The notes below the pieces were generated by a model. It was not told where the DNA came from. It was given only the letters and a program-made list of their open reading frames with translations, and did not search any database. Of a stretch of DNA of 16,174 nt, positions 7,147 through 15,208 are shown one piece after another; position 1 is the first letter of the stretch, and each line of letters starts with the position of its first letter. Position numbers and translations under genes: made by a program. Source of the stretch: Acidobacteriota bacterium (GTDB lineage: Bacteria > Acidobacteriota > Terriglobia > Acidiferrales > UBA7541); NCBI GenBank assembly GCA_003224075.1, contig QHYF01000075.1, positions 1 through 16,174 on the forward strand, given 5' to 3'.

Positions 7147-10100
7147 ATGAATTCAATTCAGCGGCGCGCAGTGGGGGCGATTTCGATTTGCGCCATTTTC
7201 ATTTGCAGCGGGACGATACTGATGCGCTCCGGCGCAACGCCCGCGCAAGAAAAGGCCGCGGCGACAAAGAAGCCTGGTTCGCCGGGCGGGATTGCGGATG
7301 CGTATCGCTTCAATACGCTGGGCGTTGCTTACATGAATCAGCAGCGGCCCGCGGATGCGCAAAAATATTTCGAGCAAGCGATCGCGGTGGACGCAAAGTT
7401 TTACGTGGCGCGGTTGAACCTGGGCGTCTCTCTGCTGGGCCAGCAGAAGCTCGAAGCCGCGCGAGCCGCGCTCGCCGCAGCGGCGGAGCAGCTGCCGAAA
7501 GATCCTTATGCCTGGTATAACCTCGGGCTTGCCTACAAAGACCTCGGCGATGCGGAAAAAGGAATTGGCGCTTTCCAGCACGTCACGGAAATCGCGCCCA
7601 ACGAAGCGGATGCGTATTATTTTGTCGGCTACCTGAACAGCCAGATTCAAAAGTATGACGAGGCCATCGCGGCGTTTCAGAAGGGGCTGGCGCTGGCGCC
7701 ATACCATGCGTCGGCGGAATTCGGGTTGGCGCGGGCGCTTCAGCGCAAGGGCGATTCCGCTGCTGCGCGCGAACATCTGGCGCGGTTTCAGAAAATCACC
7801 AGCGAGCATCTGGGTGTGCCGTTTGGCGCGGGCTACGGAGATCAGGGCAAATACTCGCTTGCCGAGTTGCCTCTGAGCACTGTTGCCGATGTGCCTGCGG
7901 CGATCCCGGTGCGATATACGGCGCAGGCGAACGCGTTCGTTGCGAAGAGCGGCGGCGGGAACCGCATGGCGATCGGACCGAGCACGGGCGCGTGCTTTTT
8001 CGACTTCGATGGCGATGGCAAGCCGGATCTTTTCCTGGTGAGCGGCGCGGCGGACGGCACCAGCCGCTTGCTGCGAAATCTGGGTGACGGAAAATTTGAT
8101 GACGTGACGCAAGAGGCGGGAATCCAGCTTAAAGGGAGCGGACTGGGCTGTGCGGCGGGGGATTTTGACAATGACGGCCACACCGATATCGCGGTTTGCT
8201 TGAGTGACGGGGTGCGGCTGCTGCGCAACAAGTGGGCCGGAAAATTTGAGGATGTGACGCGAGAGGCGGGAATTCGCGAAGAAAAAGGCTGCGTCGGCGT
8301 TACGTTCGTGGATTATGACCACGACGGGGACTTGGACTTGTACGTGACCATGGCGCCTGAGGCTAGTTCGTCGGGCGCACCACGCCACAATATTCTTTGG
8401 CGCAACAATGGGAACAGCACGTTCACGGATGTTTCCGCAGAAACAGCTCTTGGATTTGCGGCCACGGGCGCGGGCGTCGTCACCACGGATTTCAACAATG
8501 ACCGCGCGATTGACTTCGTGGTCGCGGGAGGCCCCGCGGGAGCTTCGATCTATCTCAATCCGCGCGAAGGAAAATTCACGCCGCTCACCAGTATCGATTT
8601 CAGCAAGGAAAAGTTGCCTCCGGCGGTCGGAGTGGTCGCGTTCGACTTCGATAAGGACGGCTGGATGGACCTGGCGTTCACACACGCGGGCGCGCCGGGC
8701 GTCAGCCTGTGGCGGAACGTGGAAGGAAAGGGGCTGGAGCGCGTGACGCTTCCGGAACTGGGCTGGCAGAAAGGCTGGGGACTCGCGGCGCTCGATTACG
8801 ACAATGACGGATGGCTCGATCTTGTGGCTGCGGGCGAATCGAGCGGCGGAGGGGAAATTAGATTGTTACGGAATCTGGGGAGCAAGGGCTGGGCCGACGT
8901 GACCAAGGATGTGCATCTCGATGCCGTGAAGCTCAATGAGCCACGCGCGATCGCCGTTGCGGACATCACCGGGAACGGCGATGCGGATTTGGTTGTGACG
9001 CAACTCGGCGGCGGGCCGGTCGTCCTGCGGAACGAGGGCGGCAATCAACACAACTGGATGAGCATCGCCCTGAAGGCGCTCAACGACAACAAGAGCGGAA
9101 TCGGCACGAAGGTCGAACTCTACGCAGGCATGCTCTATCAGAAGTGGGAGGTGGCAGGCGCGTCCGGTTACCTGGGGCAGAGCGCCGCGCCGATTCTCGC
9201 CGGCCTCGGTTCGGAACATGGCGCCGAGGTCGTGCGGCTGCTCTGGCCGACCGGCGTGCCACAGGACGAAATCAATCTGGCGGCTAAAAAGGTGCAGTCG
9301 ATTGGAGAACTCGATCGGCGCGGCAGCTCATGTCCCGTCCTGTTTTCGTGGAACGGGCGCGAGTATGAATTCATCGCCGATATGATCGGACCCGGGGTTG
9401 TGGGCCACTGGGTTGCGCCCGGAGAGCGAGATGTTCCCGATCCGGACGAGTATCTGAAAGTTCCCGCGAAGAGCGTGAGGCCTCGAAACGGGCTGCTCAG
9501 CTTCCGGTTCATGGAGCCAATGGAAGAAACGGTGTATCTCGATCAGGTTCGACTGCTGGCCATCGATCATCCGGCGGCTTACGAGGTATTTCCGAATGAA
9601 CGATTCGTGAGTGCGCCGCCCTTTCCGGAGTTCCGAGTCATTGCGAGCCGCGCCGCGCATCCGCCGCTCGGCGCGTGGGACGACCGCGGAAATGACGTGC
9701 TGGCGCTGATTTCGAAACGCGATCGCAAGTACGTAACGAGTTTCGATGATTTGCCATTTGCGGGATTTGCAAAGCTGCATTGGATTGAACTCGACCTCGG
9801 TGATTGGGACGCGAAGAGACCGCTGCGGTTAATCATTGATGGCTACACCGATTACTTCACGGCGACTTCGATGTACGCAGCGGATCAGGCGGGGATCAAA
9901 GTGATTCCACCGTATGTGGAAGCTCTCGATGCGAAGGGCTATTGGGTGAGGGTAGTCGAGGATATGGGTTTTCCCGCGGGTCTCGAACGGACAATGGTGG
10001 CGGACCTGACCGGGAAGCTGCCTGCAGGAACGCGCCGCATTCGAATCGTGAACAATCTGAAGATTTATTGGGACGCGATTCGAATTGATCAAACGCCTGA

Positions 10101-10623
10101 TGCGCAGGACCTGCACGTGGCGCAAGTTCCACTCGCGAAGGCCACGCTTGATTCCATCGGCTACCCGCGCGAGGAGCGGCTCAAGCCTGCGAGCGACACG
10201 ATCTATTCGTATTCGCACCGGAGCATGACCGGGCCGTATGCGCGGGCAGCAGGGAATTACACGCGCTACGGGGACGTGTACGAATTACTGAAAGCTTCCG
10301 ATGACCGGTTTGTTGTTTTCGGTTCCGGTGAAGGGCTAAAACTCGATTTTGATCCGAAGCAGCTCCCCGCATTGCCGGCCGGCTGGGTTCGCGATTACTT
10401 TTTCTATGCCGATGGATTCGAAAAGGATTTGGATTTTTACGCGGCGCACGCGTTTACAGTTGAGCCGCTGCCACGGCATTCAATTCTCCCGTATCCGTAT
10501 CCTGAGGGAAAGGGGTACCCCGCGGACGCAGAGCATCTCGTGTACGAGCTCGAGTACAACACGCGGACGCGGTCGGACCGCATGCCCGCAAGCTTGCGTT
10601 ATCAATATTCCACGCCACGTTGA
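7147..10623 (+). CDS. Secreted TPR / FG-GAP (VCBS) / ASPIC-UnbV repeat protein with unassigned C-terminal region
   Basis: 1,158 residues from ATG 7147, with AGGAAG 10 nt upstream. The frame is open from 7051, but the extra 32 residues precede the signal peptide and are rejected. Residues about 8-33 are a signal peptide ending ATPAQ. TPRs span about 48-215 (FNTLGVAYMNQQRPA, ARLNLGVSLLGQQKL, AWYNLGLAYKDLGDA, AYYFVGYLNSQIQKY, ASAEFGLARALQRKG). Seven calcium-loop repeats follow near residues 284, 339, 389, 448, 500, 550 and 605: DFDGDGKPD, DFDNDGHTD, DYDHDGDLD, DFNNDRAID, DFDKDGWMD, DYDNDGWLD and DITGNGDAD. Seven units fit one beta-propeller. An ASPIC/UnbV domain (about 635-715) contains GIGTKVELYAG and GLGSEHGAEVVRLLWPTG. 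The last ~440 residues begin CPVLFSWNGREYEFIADMIG; they accompany ASPIC domains in some secreted bacterial proteins, but I know no function. A binding or assembly role at the cell surface is inferred; no catalytic site is evident. Confidence 0.9.
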   Translation: MNSIQRRAVGAISICAIFICSGTILMRSGATPAQEKAAATKKPGSPGGIADAYRFNTLGVAYMNQQRPADAQKYFEQAIAVDAKFYVARLNLGVSLLGQQKLEAARAALAAAAEQLPKDPYAWYNLGLAYKDLGDAEKGIGAFQHVTEIAPNEADAYYFVGYLNSQIQKYDEAIAAFQKGLALAPYHASAEFGLARALQRKGDSAAAREHLARFQKITSEHLGVPFGAGYGDQGKYSLAELPLSTVADVPAAIPVRYTAQANAFVAKSGGGNRMAIGPSTGACFFDFDGDGKPDLFLVSGAADGTSRLLRNLGDGKFDDVTQEAGIQLKGSGLGCAAGDFDNDGHTDIAVCLSDGVRLLRNKWAGKFEDVTREAGIREEKGCVGVTFVDYDHDGDLDLYVTMAPEASSSGAPRHNILWRNNGNSTFTDVSAETALGFAATGAGVVTTDFNNDRAIDFVVAGGPAGASIYLNPREGKFTPLTSIDFSKEKLPPAVGVVAFDFDKDGWMDLAFTHAGAPGVSLWRNVEGKGLERVTLPELGWQKGWGLAALDYDNDGWLDLVAAGESSGGGEIRLLRNLGSKGWADVTKDVHLDAVKLNEPRAIAVADITGNGDADLVVTQLGGGPVVLRNEGGNQHNWMSIALKALNDNKSGIGTKVELYAGMLYQKWEVAGASGYLGQSAAPILAGLGSEHGAEVVRLLWPTGVPQDEINLAAKKVQSIGELDRRGSSCPVLFSWNGREYEFIADMIGPGVVGHWVAPGERDVPDPDEYLKVPAKSVRPRNGLLSFRFMEPMEETVYLDQVRLLAIDHPAAYEVFPNERFVSAPPFPEFRVIASRAAHPPLGAWDDRGNDVLALISKRDRKYVTSFDDLPFAGFAKLHWIELDLGDWDAKRPLRLIIDGYTDYFTATSMYAADQAGIKVIPPYVEALDAKGYWVRVVEDMGFPAGLERTMVADLTGKLPAGTRRIRIVNNLKIYWDAIRIDQTPDAQDLHVAQVPLAKATLDSIGYPREERLKPASDTIYSYSHRSMTGPYARAAGNYTRYGDVYELLKASDDRFVVFGSGEGLKLDFDPKQLPALPAGWVRDYFFYADGFEKDLDFYAAHAFTVEPLPRHSILPYPYPEGKGYPADAEHLVYELEYNTRTRSDRMPASLRYQYSTPR
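8089..8275 (+). repeat. Near-identical 37-nt copies inside consecutive VCBS repeats
   Basis: The stretches 8089-8125 and 8239-8275 share all but about four bases over 37 nt. They lie exactly 150 bp (50 codons) apart and encode GKFDDVTQEAGI and GKFEDVTREAGI. Other blades of the same propeller have diverged much further, so these two units may have duplicated or undergone gene conversion more recently. Confidence 0.7.
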
Positions 10624-10631
10624 GGCGGCAG

Positions 10632-11777
10632 TCACTCCCAGAGCACCGGGATCCACGCGCGGTCGCGCGCGCTTTTTGCGATGGCGTCGCAGAGGATCAG
10701 CTCGTGGTTCCCGGTGGCAAACGTGGGGAAGTGGCGGGGTGCCTCGAAGTCTCCAGCATCCAAGTAGCCGTAAAAATCGCGGAAGAGCTGGACGAACGTA
10801 TCGGGATATCCTTCGGCGTGGCCGCCGGGATAGGCGGCGTAGCCGCGCGCGGCCGGACTCAGCAAAGCGGGATCTTTGGGGAGCTCTTCGCTGGCCCTGT
10901 CGCGCCGTCCAATCCACAGCGTGTTTGGAGATTCGGAGTTCCAGGCGAGGGATCCTTTGGTGCCGTCAATTTCGAACCAGAGCCGCGCCTTGCGCCCGGC
11001 GCTGACCTGGGAGACGGTCATCACGCCGCGCAAATCATCTTCGAAGTGCAGGAGGACCGAGGCGTAATCATCGGTGGTGATGGGAACGTCGTCGTGTTCG
11101 AGGCTGGCGGCCTTCTGAAATGTCTCAACGCGTCCGCGCGGCCGTTGCCGGACGGACACCACGGTTGCCAGGTCGGCGCACACTTCAGTAACCTTGCGCC
11201 CGGTAATCCACATCATCAAGTCAAGCCAGTGAGTGCCGATGTCCGAGACGGCCCGCAGCTCGCCGCCCAGCTTTGGATCGAGGCGCCAATTCCAGTCAAT
11301 GGGAAAGAGCAGCCAATCCTGAAGAAAACTTCCATGGACCAGGCGCGGCTGCCCGATCACACCACCAACAACCGCGGCTTTGGCCTCAAGACACAGCGGG
11401 TAGTAACGAAGGTTGTAGGCCACGCCACCCACGCGACGGCAGTCCTTCGCAAGCTTCACCAGCATCTCCGATTCACGCGAATCCATGGCCAGAGGTTTTT
11501 CGCAGAGGACGTGCTTTCCGGCGCGGAGCATGCGGGTGGCTTGGTCGAAGTGGACATGGTTTGGCGTGCAGATATGCACGACGCTGACAGAGGGATCCGC
11601 GGCAAGATCGTCGAGCGAGGCATAGGCGCGCGGGAGCCCCAACGACTCGCGAAGCTGTTCGTCGCGCTCGCGGGAACCGCCCAGCATGCCACGCACAGGG
11701 ATGCCCACCCGGCGAAGAGCTTCCAGATGCGCTCTGCCCACGAATCCTAAACCGATCACCGCCGCTGCTTGTTTCAT
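10632..11777 (-). CDS. Gfo/Idh/MocA-family NAD(P)-dependent oxidoreductase
   Basis: 381 residues from ATG 11775-11777, supported by an AGGAG site 8 nt upstream. Twelve in-frame codons upstream of this Met are discounted because the chosen Met directly precedes the first beta-strand. The N-terminal Rossmann fold has VIGLGFVG with the GxGxxG at residues 9-14, then VVHICTPNHVH and CEKPLAM, with the EKP at 93-95 supplying the conserved active-site Lys94. The C-terminal domain contains DIGTHWLDLM (Asp179 and His183), the usual catalytic pair region. No signal peptide is present, so the enzyme should be cytoplasmic. Relatives oxidise or reduce sugars, inositols and glycosides, often at C3; the substrate here is not determined. 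It is convergent with the VCBS gene, leaving only 8 bp between stop codons, and divergent from the GH3 gene. Confidence 0.92.
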   Translation of the reverse strand: MKQAAAVIGLGFVGRAHLEALRRVGIPVRGMLGGSRERDEQLRESLGLPRAYASLDDLAADPSVSVVHICTPNHVHFDQATRMLRAGKHVLCEKPLAMDSRESEMLVKLAKDCRRVGGVAYNLRYYPLCLEAKAAVVGGVIGQPRLVHGSFLQDWLLFPIDWNWRLDPKLGGELRAVSDIGTHWLDLMMWITGRKVTEVCADLATVVSVRQRPRGRVETFQKAASLEHDDVPITTDDYASVLLHFEDDLRGVMTVSQVSAGRKARLWFEIDGTKGSLAWNSESPNTLWIGRRDRASEELPKDPALLSPAARGYAAYPGGHAEGYPDTFVQLFRDFYGYLDAGDFEAPRHFPTFATGNHELILCDAIAKSARDRAWIPVLWE

Positions 11778-11934
11778 CGCCGGAACTCCTGTATGCCCGA
11801 GCTCTCCCACCTGCTTGTTTCCGCACAGATTGCAAAGTACCAGTTTTCAGAAAGTCTACAATCGGAATTTTAACCAGACCGAGAATTTGGAGGTTTCCGC
11901 CTCACAAGGTAGGATGCTTCCCAAGGAGATGCCC
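11778..11934. promoter_or_regulatory. Divergent intergenic region of oxidoreductase and GH3 genes
   Basis: This 157-bp region must carry the start signals of both genes. On the plus strand a good -10-like TACAAT lies at 11857-11862. The best -35-like element, TTGCAA at 11830-11835, is 21 bp away, too far for a standard promoter. On the minus side the AGGAG site of the oxidoreductase occupies 11786-11790. No clear operator palindrome is seen. Confidence 0.3.
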
Positions 11935-14253
11935 GTGTCCACCCCGAATCGGAAGCTCAGCCATATCGTTATTGTACTGGTTATTTGCATGGCAGTGGCG
12001 CTGCCGTGCGGCGCCGATAATGCGGCGTCCGGGGTCGTTGATAGCCAGACGTTCCTGCAGCGAAATGGGACTCCCGCAGGTCCGCCTGCCAACGCTTACA
12101 CCGCGGCCGTGGAAAAACTCCTGGGACAGATGACGCTCAAGGAAAAAATTGGGCAGATGACGCAGCTCGAAATCGGGATGGTCACCGACGGGCGAGGCCA
12201 GGACATTCGAATCAATCCGGAGAAGCTGCACAAAGCCGTGGGCGAATACGGAGCCGGTTCCATCCTGAACGTGAATGACGAAGCATTGCCGGCGGCGAAG
12301 TGGCAAGAAATCCTCCGAGCCATCCAGGACGAGGCGAAGAAGTCCCGCCTGCGAATTCCCGTGCTCTACGGAATCGATACGATTCACGGAGCGAATTACA
12401 TCGTTGGAAGCACTCTTTTTCCGCAGCCGCTGGGGATGGCGGCGACGTGGAATCCGGAATTGATGTTGCGCGGCAGCCAGATTGCGGCCGCGGAAACGCG
12501 CAAGGCGGGAATTCCATGGTCATTCTCGCCGGTGCTTGACGCCGGACGACAACCGCTGTGGCCGCGATTGTGGGAGACGTTTGGAGAAGATACGTACCTC
12601 GGAAAGGTGATGGGAGTAGCGACGGTTCGCGGTTACGAAGGAAGCGACCTTTCGAGCCCGGTCAGCGTTGCGGCTTCACTGAAACATTATGTGGGTTACA
12701 GCTACCCGACCACGGGCGGGGACCGCAGCCCGGCGCTCATTCCGGAAAATACTTTGCGCGAATACTTTCTTCCGACGTTTGCGGCAGCGGTGAAAGCCGG
12801 GGCGCACACGGTCATGGTGAATTCGAGCGAAGTGAACGGGATCCCGGGGCACGCCAACGGTTATTTGCTGAAGGAGGTATTGCGAAGTGAGCTGGGCTTG
12901 CAGGGATTCGTGGTCTCGGATTGGATGGACATCAAGAAACTTGTTTCCGTGCACCACGTCGCGACGAACGAGAAGGAGGCGACTCGCATCGGGGTGATGG
13001 CCGGAATCGACATGAGCATGGTGCCATCGGACTACAGCTTCAGCAATCTCCTGCTCGAGCTGGCGCAAGAAGGAAAAGTACCGACGAGCCGCATTGATGA
13101 AGCGGTGCGACGAATCCTCACGGTGAAGCATCAATTGGGGCTGTTCGACGATCCGTTACGCGGAATCGACTCGAAAACCGCGATCGGCTCGGAGGAGTCG
13201 AGGCAGGTGAGCCTGGAAGCCGCGCGCGAGTCCATCACACTACTGAAAAACGAGAATCACACGCTGCCGCTTTCGAAAACAGCGCATATTCTCGTGACTG
13301 GGCCGGACGCGGATTCTTTGATTCCGCTGAACAACGGCTGGAGCTACACGTGGCAGGGCGATCGCGCCAGCGCGTATCCGAAGGACCGCGCGACCATTCT
13401 CAAGGCGATCCAAGAAAAAATCGGCCCCGACAATGTCACTTACGCGCCCGGCACGACCTACGACAAGGAGATTGACATCGCGAAGGCAGCGGATGCGGCG
13501 TCAAGAGCGGATGCCGCCGTGATTTGCATCGGTGAGTGGGCGTACGCGGAAACGCCGGGGAATATTCCGGAGCTCAACTTGCCTGACGCGCAGCTCTATC
13601 TGGTTCTGAGAATCCTAGAAACGAAGAAGCCCGTTGTTCTGGTGTTAACCGAGGGGCGCCCCCGCATCATCAATCGCATCGCTGATTCCGCCAAAGCGAC
13701 TGTCATGGCCTATAACCCGAGCAACGAAGGCGGGCAGGCGATTGCAGACGTCCTTTTCGGCGACGTGAATCCCAGCGGCAAGCTGCCGATCACGTACCCG
13801 CGCTGGGCGAACCGGCTCTTCACGTACGACCACAAAGTGTTTGAAGGGGAAGACTGGGGAGAAGGAAAGATGCTGGGCGCGCCGCAATTCGAATTTGGAT
13901 TCGGGCTGAGCTATACGAGTTTCGCGTATTCCGATCTACGTGTTGCACCAAGCGCGACATCGGGGAACCAGACCGTACGCGTGGACGTGACCGTGAAGAA
14001 CAGCGGCGAGCGCGCCGGAAAAGAAGTCGTTCAGTTGTACCTGAGCGAGCGCTTCGCGAGCGTGACGCCGACCAGCAAGAGACTGAAGCGATTCGCGAAG
14101 GTTTCGCTGCAGCCCGGGGAGAGCCGGCGTGTATCTTTCGAATTGACGCCCGACGATTTGTCCTTTATTGGCGCGGACAACAAGCGCGTGGTAGAGCCCG
14201 GCGTTTTCGACGTGAAGATCGGCGGACTCCAGCAAAGTTTCGAATGGAAGTGA
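11935..14253 (+). CDS. Exported glycoside hydrolase family 3 enzyme (beta-glucosidase / exo-beta-glucanase type)
   Basis: About 772 residues from a GTG at 11935, which has AAGGAG 6 nt upstream (11923-11928). In-frame ATGs at 11929 and 11914 are alternatives with poorer spacing. A signal peptide spans about residues 1-29 (basic NRK, then IVIVLVICMAVALPCGA). The GH3 N-terminal barrel shows MTLKEKIGQMTQLE, PVLYGIDTIHGAN, SLKHYVGY and GFVVSDWMDI, in which Asp329 is the expected nucleophile. The second GH3 domain contains GEWAYAETPGN; Glu539 aligns by motif with the acid/base of barley exo-glucanase-like members. The C-terminal fibronectin-III-like domain (TVKNSGERAGKEVVQLYL, LKRFAKVSLQPGES) is present and ends at the stop. 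It releases terminal sugars, most likely beta-glucosides, in the periplasm or outside. It is convergent with the PPK2 gene (22 bp between stops). Confidence 0.93.
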   Translation: MSTPNRKLSHIVIVLVICMAVALPCGADNAASGVVDSQTFLQRNGTPAGPPANAYTAAVEKLLGQMTLKEKIGQMTQLEIGMVTDGRGQDIRINPEKLHKAVGEYGAGSILNVNDEALPAAKWQEILRAIQDEAKKSRLRIPVLYGIDTIHGANYIVGSTLFPQPLGMAATWNPELMLRGSQIAAAETRKAGIPWSFSPVLDAGRQPLWPRLWETFGEDTYLGKVMGVATVRGYEGSDLSSPVSVAASLKHYVGYSYPTTGGDRSPALIPENTLREYFLPTFAAAVKAGAHTVMVNSSEVNGIPGHANGYLLKEVLRSELGLQGFVVSDWMDIKKLVSVHHVATNEKEATRIGVMAGIDMSMVPSDYSFSNLLLELAQEGKVPTSRIDEAVRRILTVKHQLGLFDDPLRGIDSKTAIGSEESRQVSLEAARESITLLKNENHTLPLSKTAHILVTGPDADSLIPLNNGWSYTWQGDRASAYPKDRATILKAIQEKIGPDNVTYAPGTTYDKEIDIAKAADAASRADAAVICIGEWAYAETPGNIPELNLPDAQLYLVLRILETKKPVVLVLTEGRPRIINRIADSAKATVMAYNPSNEGGQAIADVLFGDVNPSGKLPITYPRWANRLFTYDHKVFEGEDWGEGKMLGAPQFEFGFGLSYTSFAYSDLRVAPSATSGNQTVRVDVTVKNSGERAGKEVVQLYLSERFASVTPTSKRLKRFAKVSLQPGESRRVSFELTPDDLSFIGADNKRVVEPGVFDVKIGGLQQSFEWK

Positions 14254-14275
14254 CGGAAGCAGCCGGTGGCAATCC

Positions 14276-15178
14276 CTAGTCTTTTTGGGCGAGAAGGGAA
14301 TCGCGCACGGCTTGTAATTCTTTTTTCTTTGCCTTTTCCACGTCGGGGAAAGAGAGGTCGAGCCGGCTTAACGCGCCGATAATCGCCGCTGCGACGGCCA
14401 ACCGGGTGAACCATTTGTTATCCGCGGGAATTACGTACCACGGCGCGTGCTTCGTTGCCGTGTGCTGCATCATCTCCTCATACGCTTCCTGATAATCCTT
14501 CCAGAAACTGCGTTCCTGCACGTCCGCCATGGAAAACTTCCAGTTCTTTTTCGAATCCTCGAGCCGTTCCAGGAACCGCCGCTTTTGCTCTTGTCTCGAA
14601 AGGTGCAGGAAGAATTTGCGAATCACCACGCCGTTGCGCGTCAGGTAGCGCTCGAAGGCGTTGATGTCTTCGTAGCGCTCATCCCAGATGTGCTTGGTGA
14701 TCAGGCGCTGCGGCAATTTCTGCGCTTTCAGAAAAGCCGGGTGCACACGAACGACCAAGACTTCCTCGTAATACGAACGATTGAAGATGCCGATCTTTCC
14801 GCGCTCGGGGGCGCACTTGTGCGTCCGCCAGAGATAATCGTGGTTGAGCTCCTCATTGCTTGGCGACTTGAAGGAGAAGACCTGACAACCCTGCGGGTTC
14901 ACGCCCGACATCACATGCTTGATGGCGCCGTCTTTGCCGGCCGCATCCATGGCTTGAAAAATCAGCAGCAGCGCCCAGCGGTCTTGCGCATAGAGTTTCT
15001 CCTGCATGTGGCTGAGAAGCTGGATGCCGTCTTCGAGCAGACCCTCCGCCTGGCGCTTGTCTTTGAGGCCGTTCGTATCGGCGGGGTCATGGTCCTTCAG
15101 CCGAAATTCCTCGCCTTTTGTGATGCAGTACGGTTCGACGATGCGCGAAGCTTCTTTCAGAAGTTTACCGTGTTTCAT
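14276..15178 (-). CDS. Polyphosphate kinase 2 (PPK2) family protein
   Basis: 300 residues, the usual length of single-domain PPK2 enzymes. They transfer phosphate between polyphosphate and nucleotides in the cytoplasm. The Walker A-like loop is AMDAAGKDG (residues 76-84), followed by the family stretch VNPQGCQVFSFK and NHDYLWR. The Walker B-like motif region is IGIFNRSYYEEVLVVRVHP (129-147). IRKFFLHLSRQEQKRR supplies the basic helix/lid region, and WYVIPADNKWFTRL ends the core. The class (whether it favours NMP or NDP as acceptor) cannot be assigned with confidence by eye. ATG 15176-15178 is the only sensible start, but no good Shine-Dalgarno precedes it. It begins 30 bp after the Omp85-like gene and may be cotranscribed with it, although their functions have no obvious link. 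Confidence 0.93.
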   Translation of the reverse strand: MKHGKLLKEASRIVEPYCITKGEEFRLKDHDPADTNGLKDKRQAEGLLEDGIQLLSHMQEKLYAQDRWALLLIFQAMDAAGKDGAIKHVMSGVNPQGCQVFSFKSPSNEELNHDYLWRTHKCAPERGKIGIFNRSYYEEVLVVRVHPAFLKAQKLPQRLITKHIWDERYEDINAFERYLTRNGVVIRKFFLHLSRQEQKRRFLERLEDSKKNWKFSMADVQERSFWKDYQEAYEEMMQHTATKHAPWYVIPADNKWFTRLAVAAAIIGALSRLDLSFPDVEKAKKKELQAVRDSLLAQKD

Positions 15179-15208
15179 GATTGCGGCAGTGTAGTACAGA
15201 CGTGCTGG

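Noticed and set aside
7153..8685. Minus-strand open frame of 510 codons opposite the TPR/VCBS gene
   Set aside because: The translation is Arg-rich with no domain. The plus strand has TPR and calcium-loop motifs throughout, so this is a composition artefact.
10620..11750. Plus-strand open frame of 376 codons opposite the oxidoreductase
   Set aside because: It overlaps a complete Gfo/Idh/MocA gene with GxGxxG and EKP motifs, and its own translation shows no family features.
11830..11862. Standard sigma70 promoter for the GH3 gene (TTGCAA with TACAAT)
   Set aside because: The 21-bp spacer is too long for a normal promoter; only the -10-like element is kept, as a weak hint.
11686..11934. N-terminal extension of the GH3 frame into the oxidoreductase region
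   Set aside because: The extra residues read antisense to the oxidoreductase start and lie before the signal peptide. The GTG at 11935 has a well-spaced ribosome-binding site.
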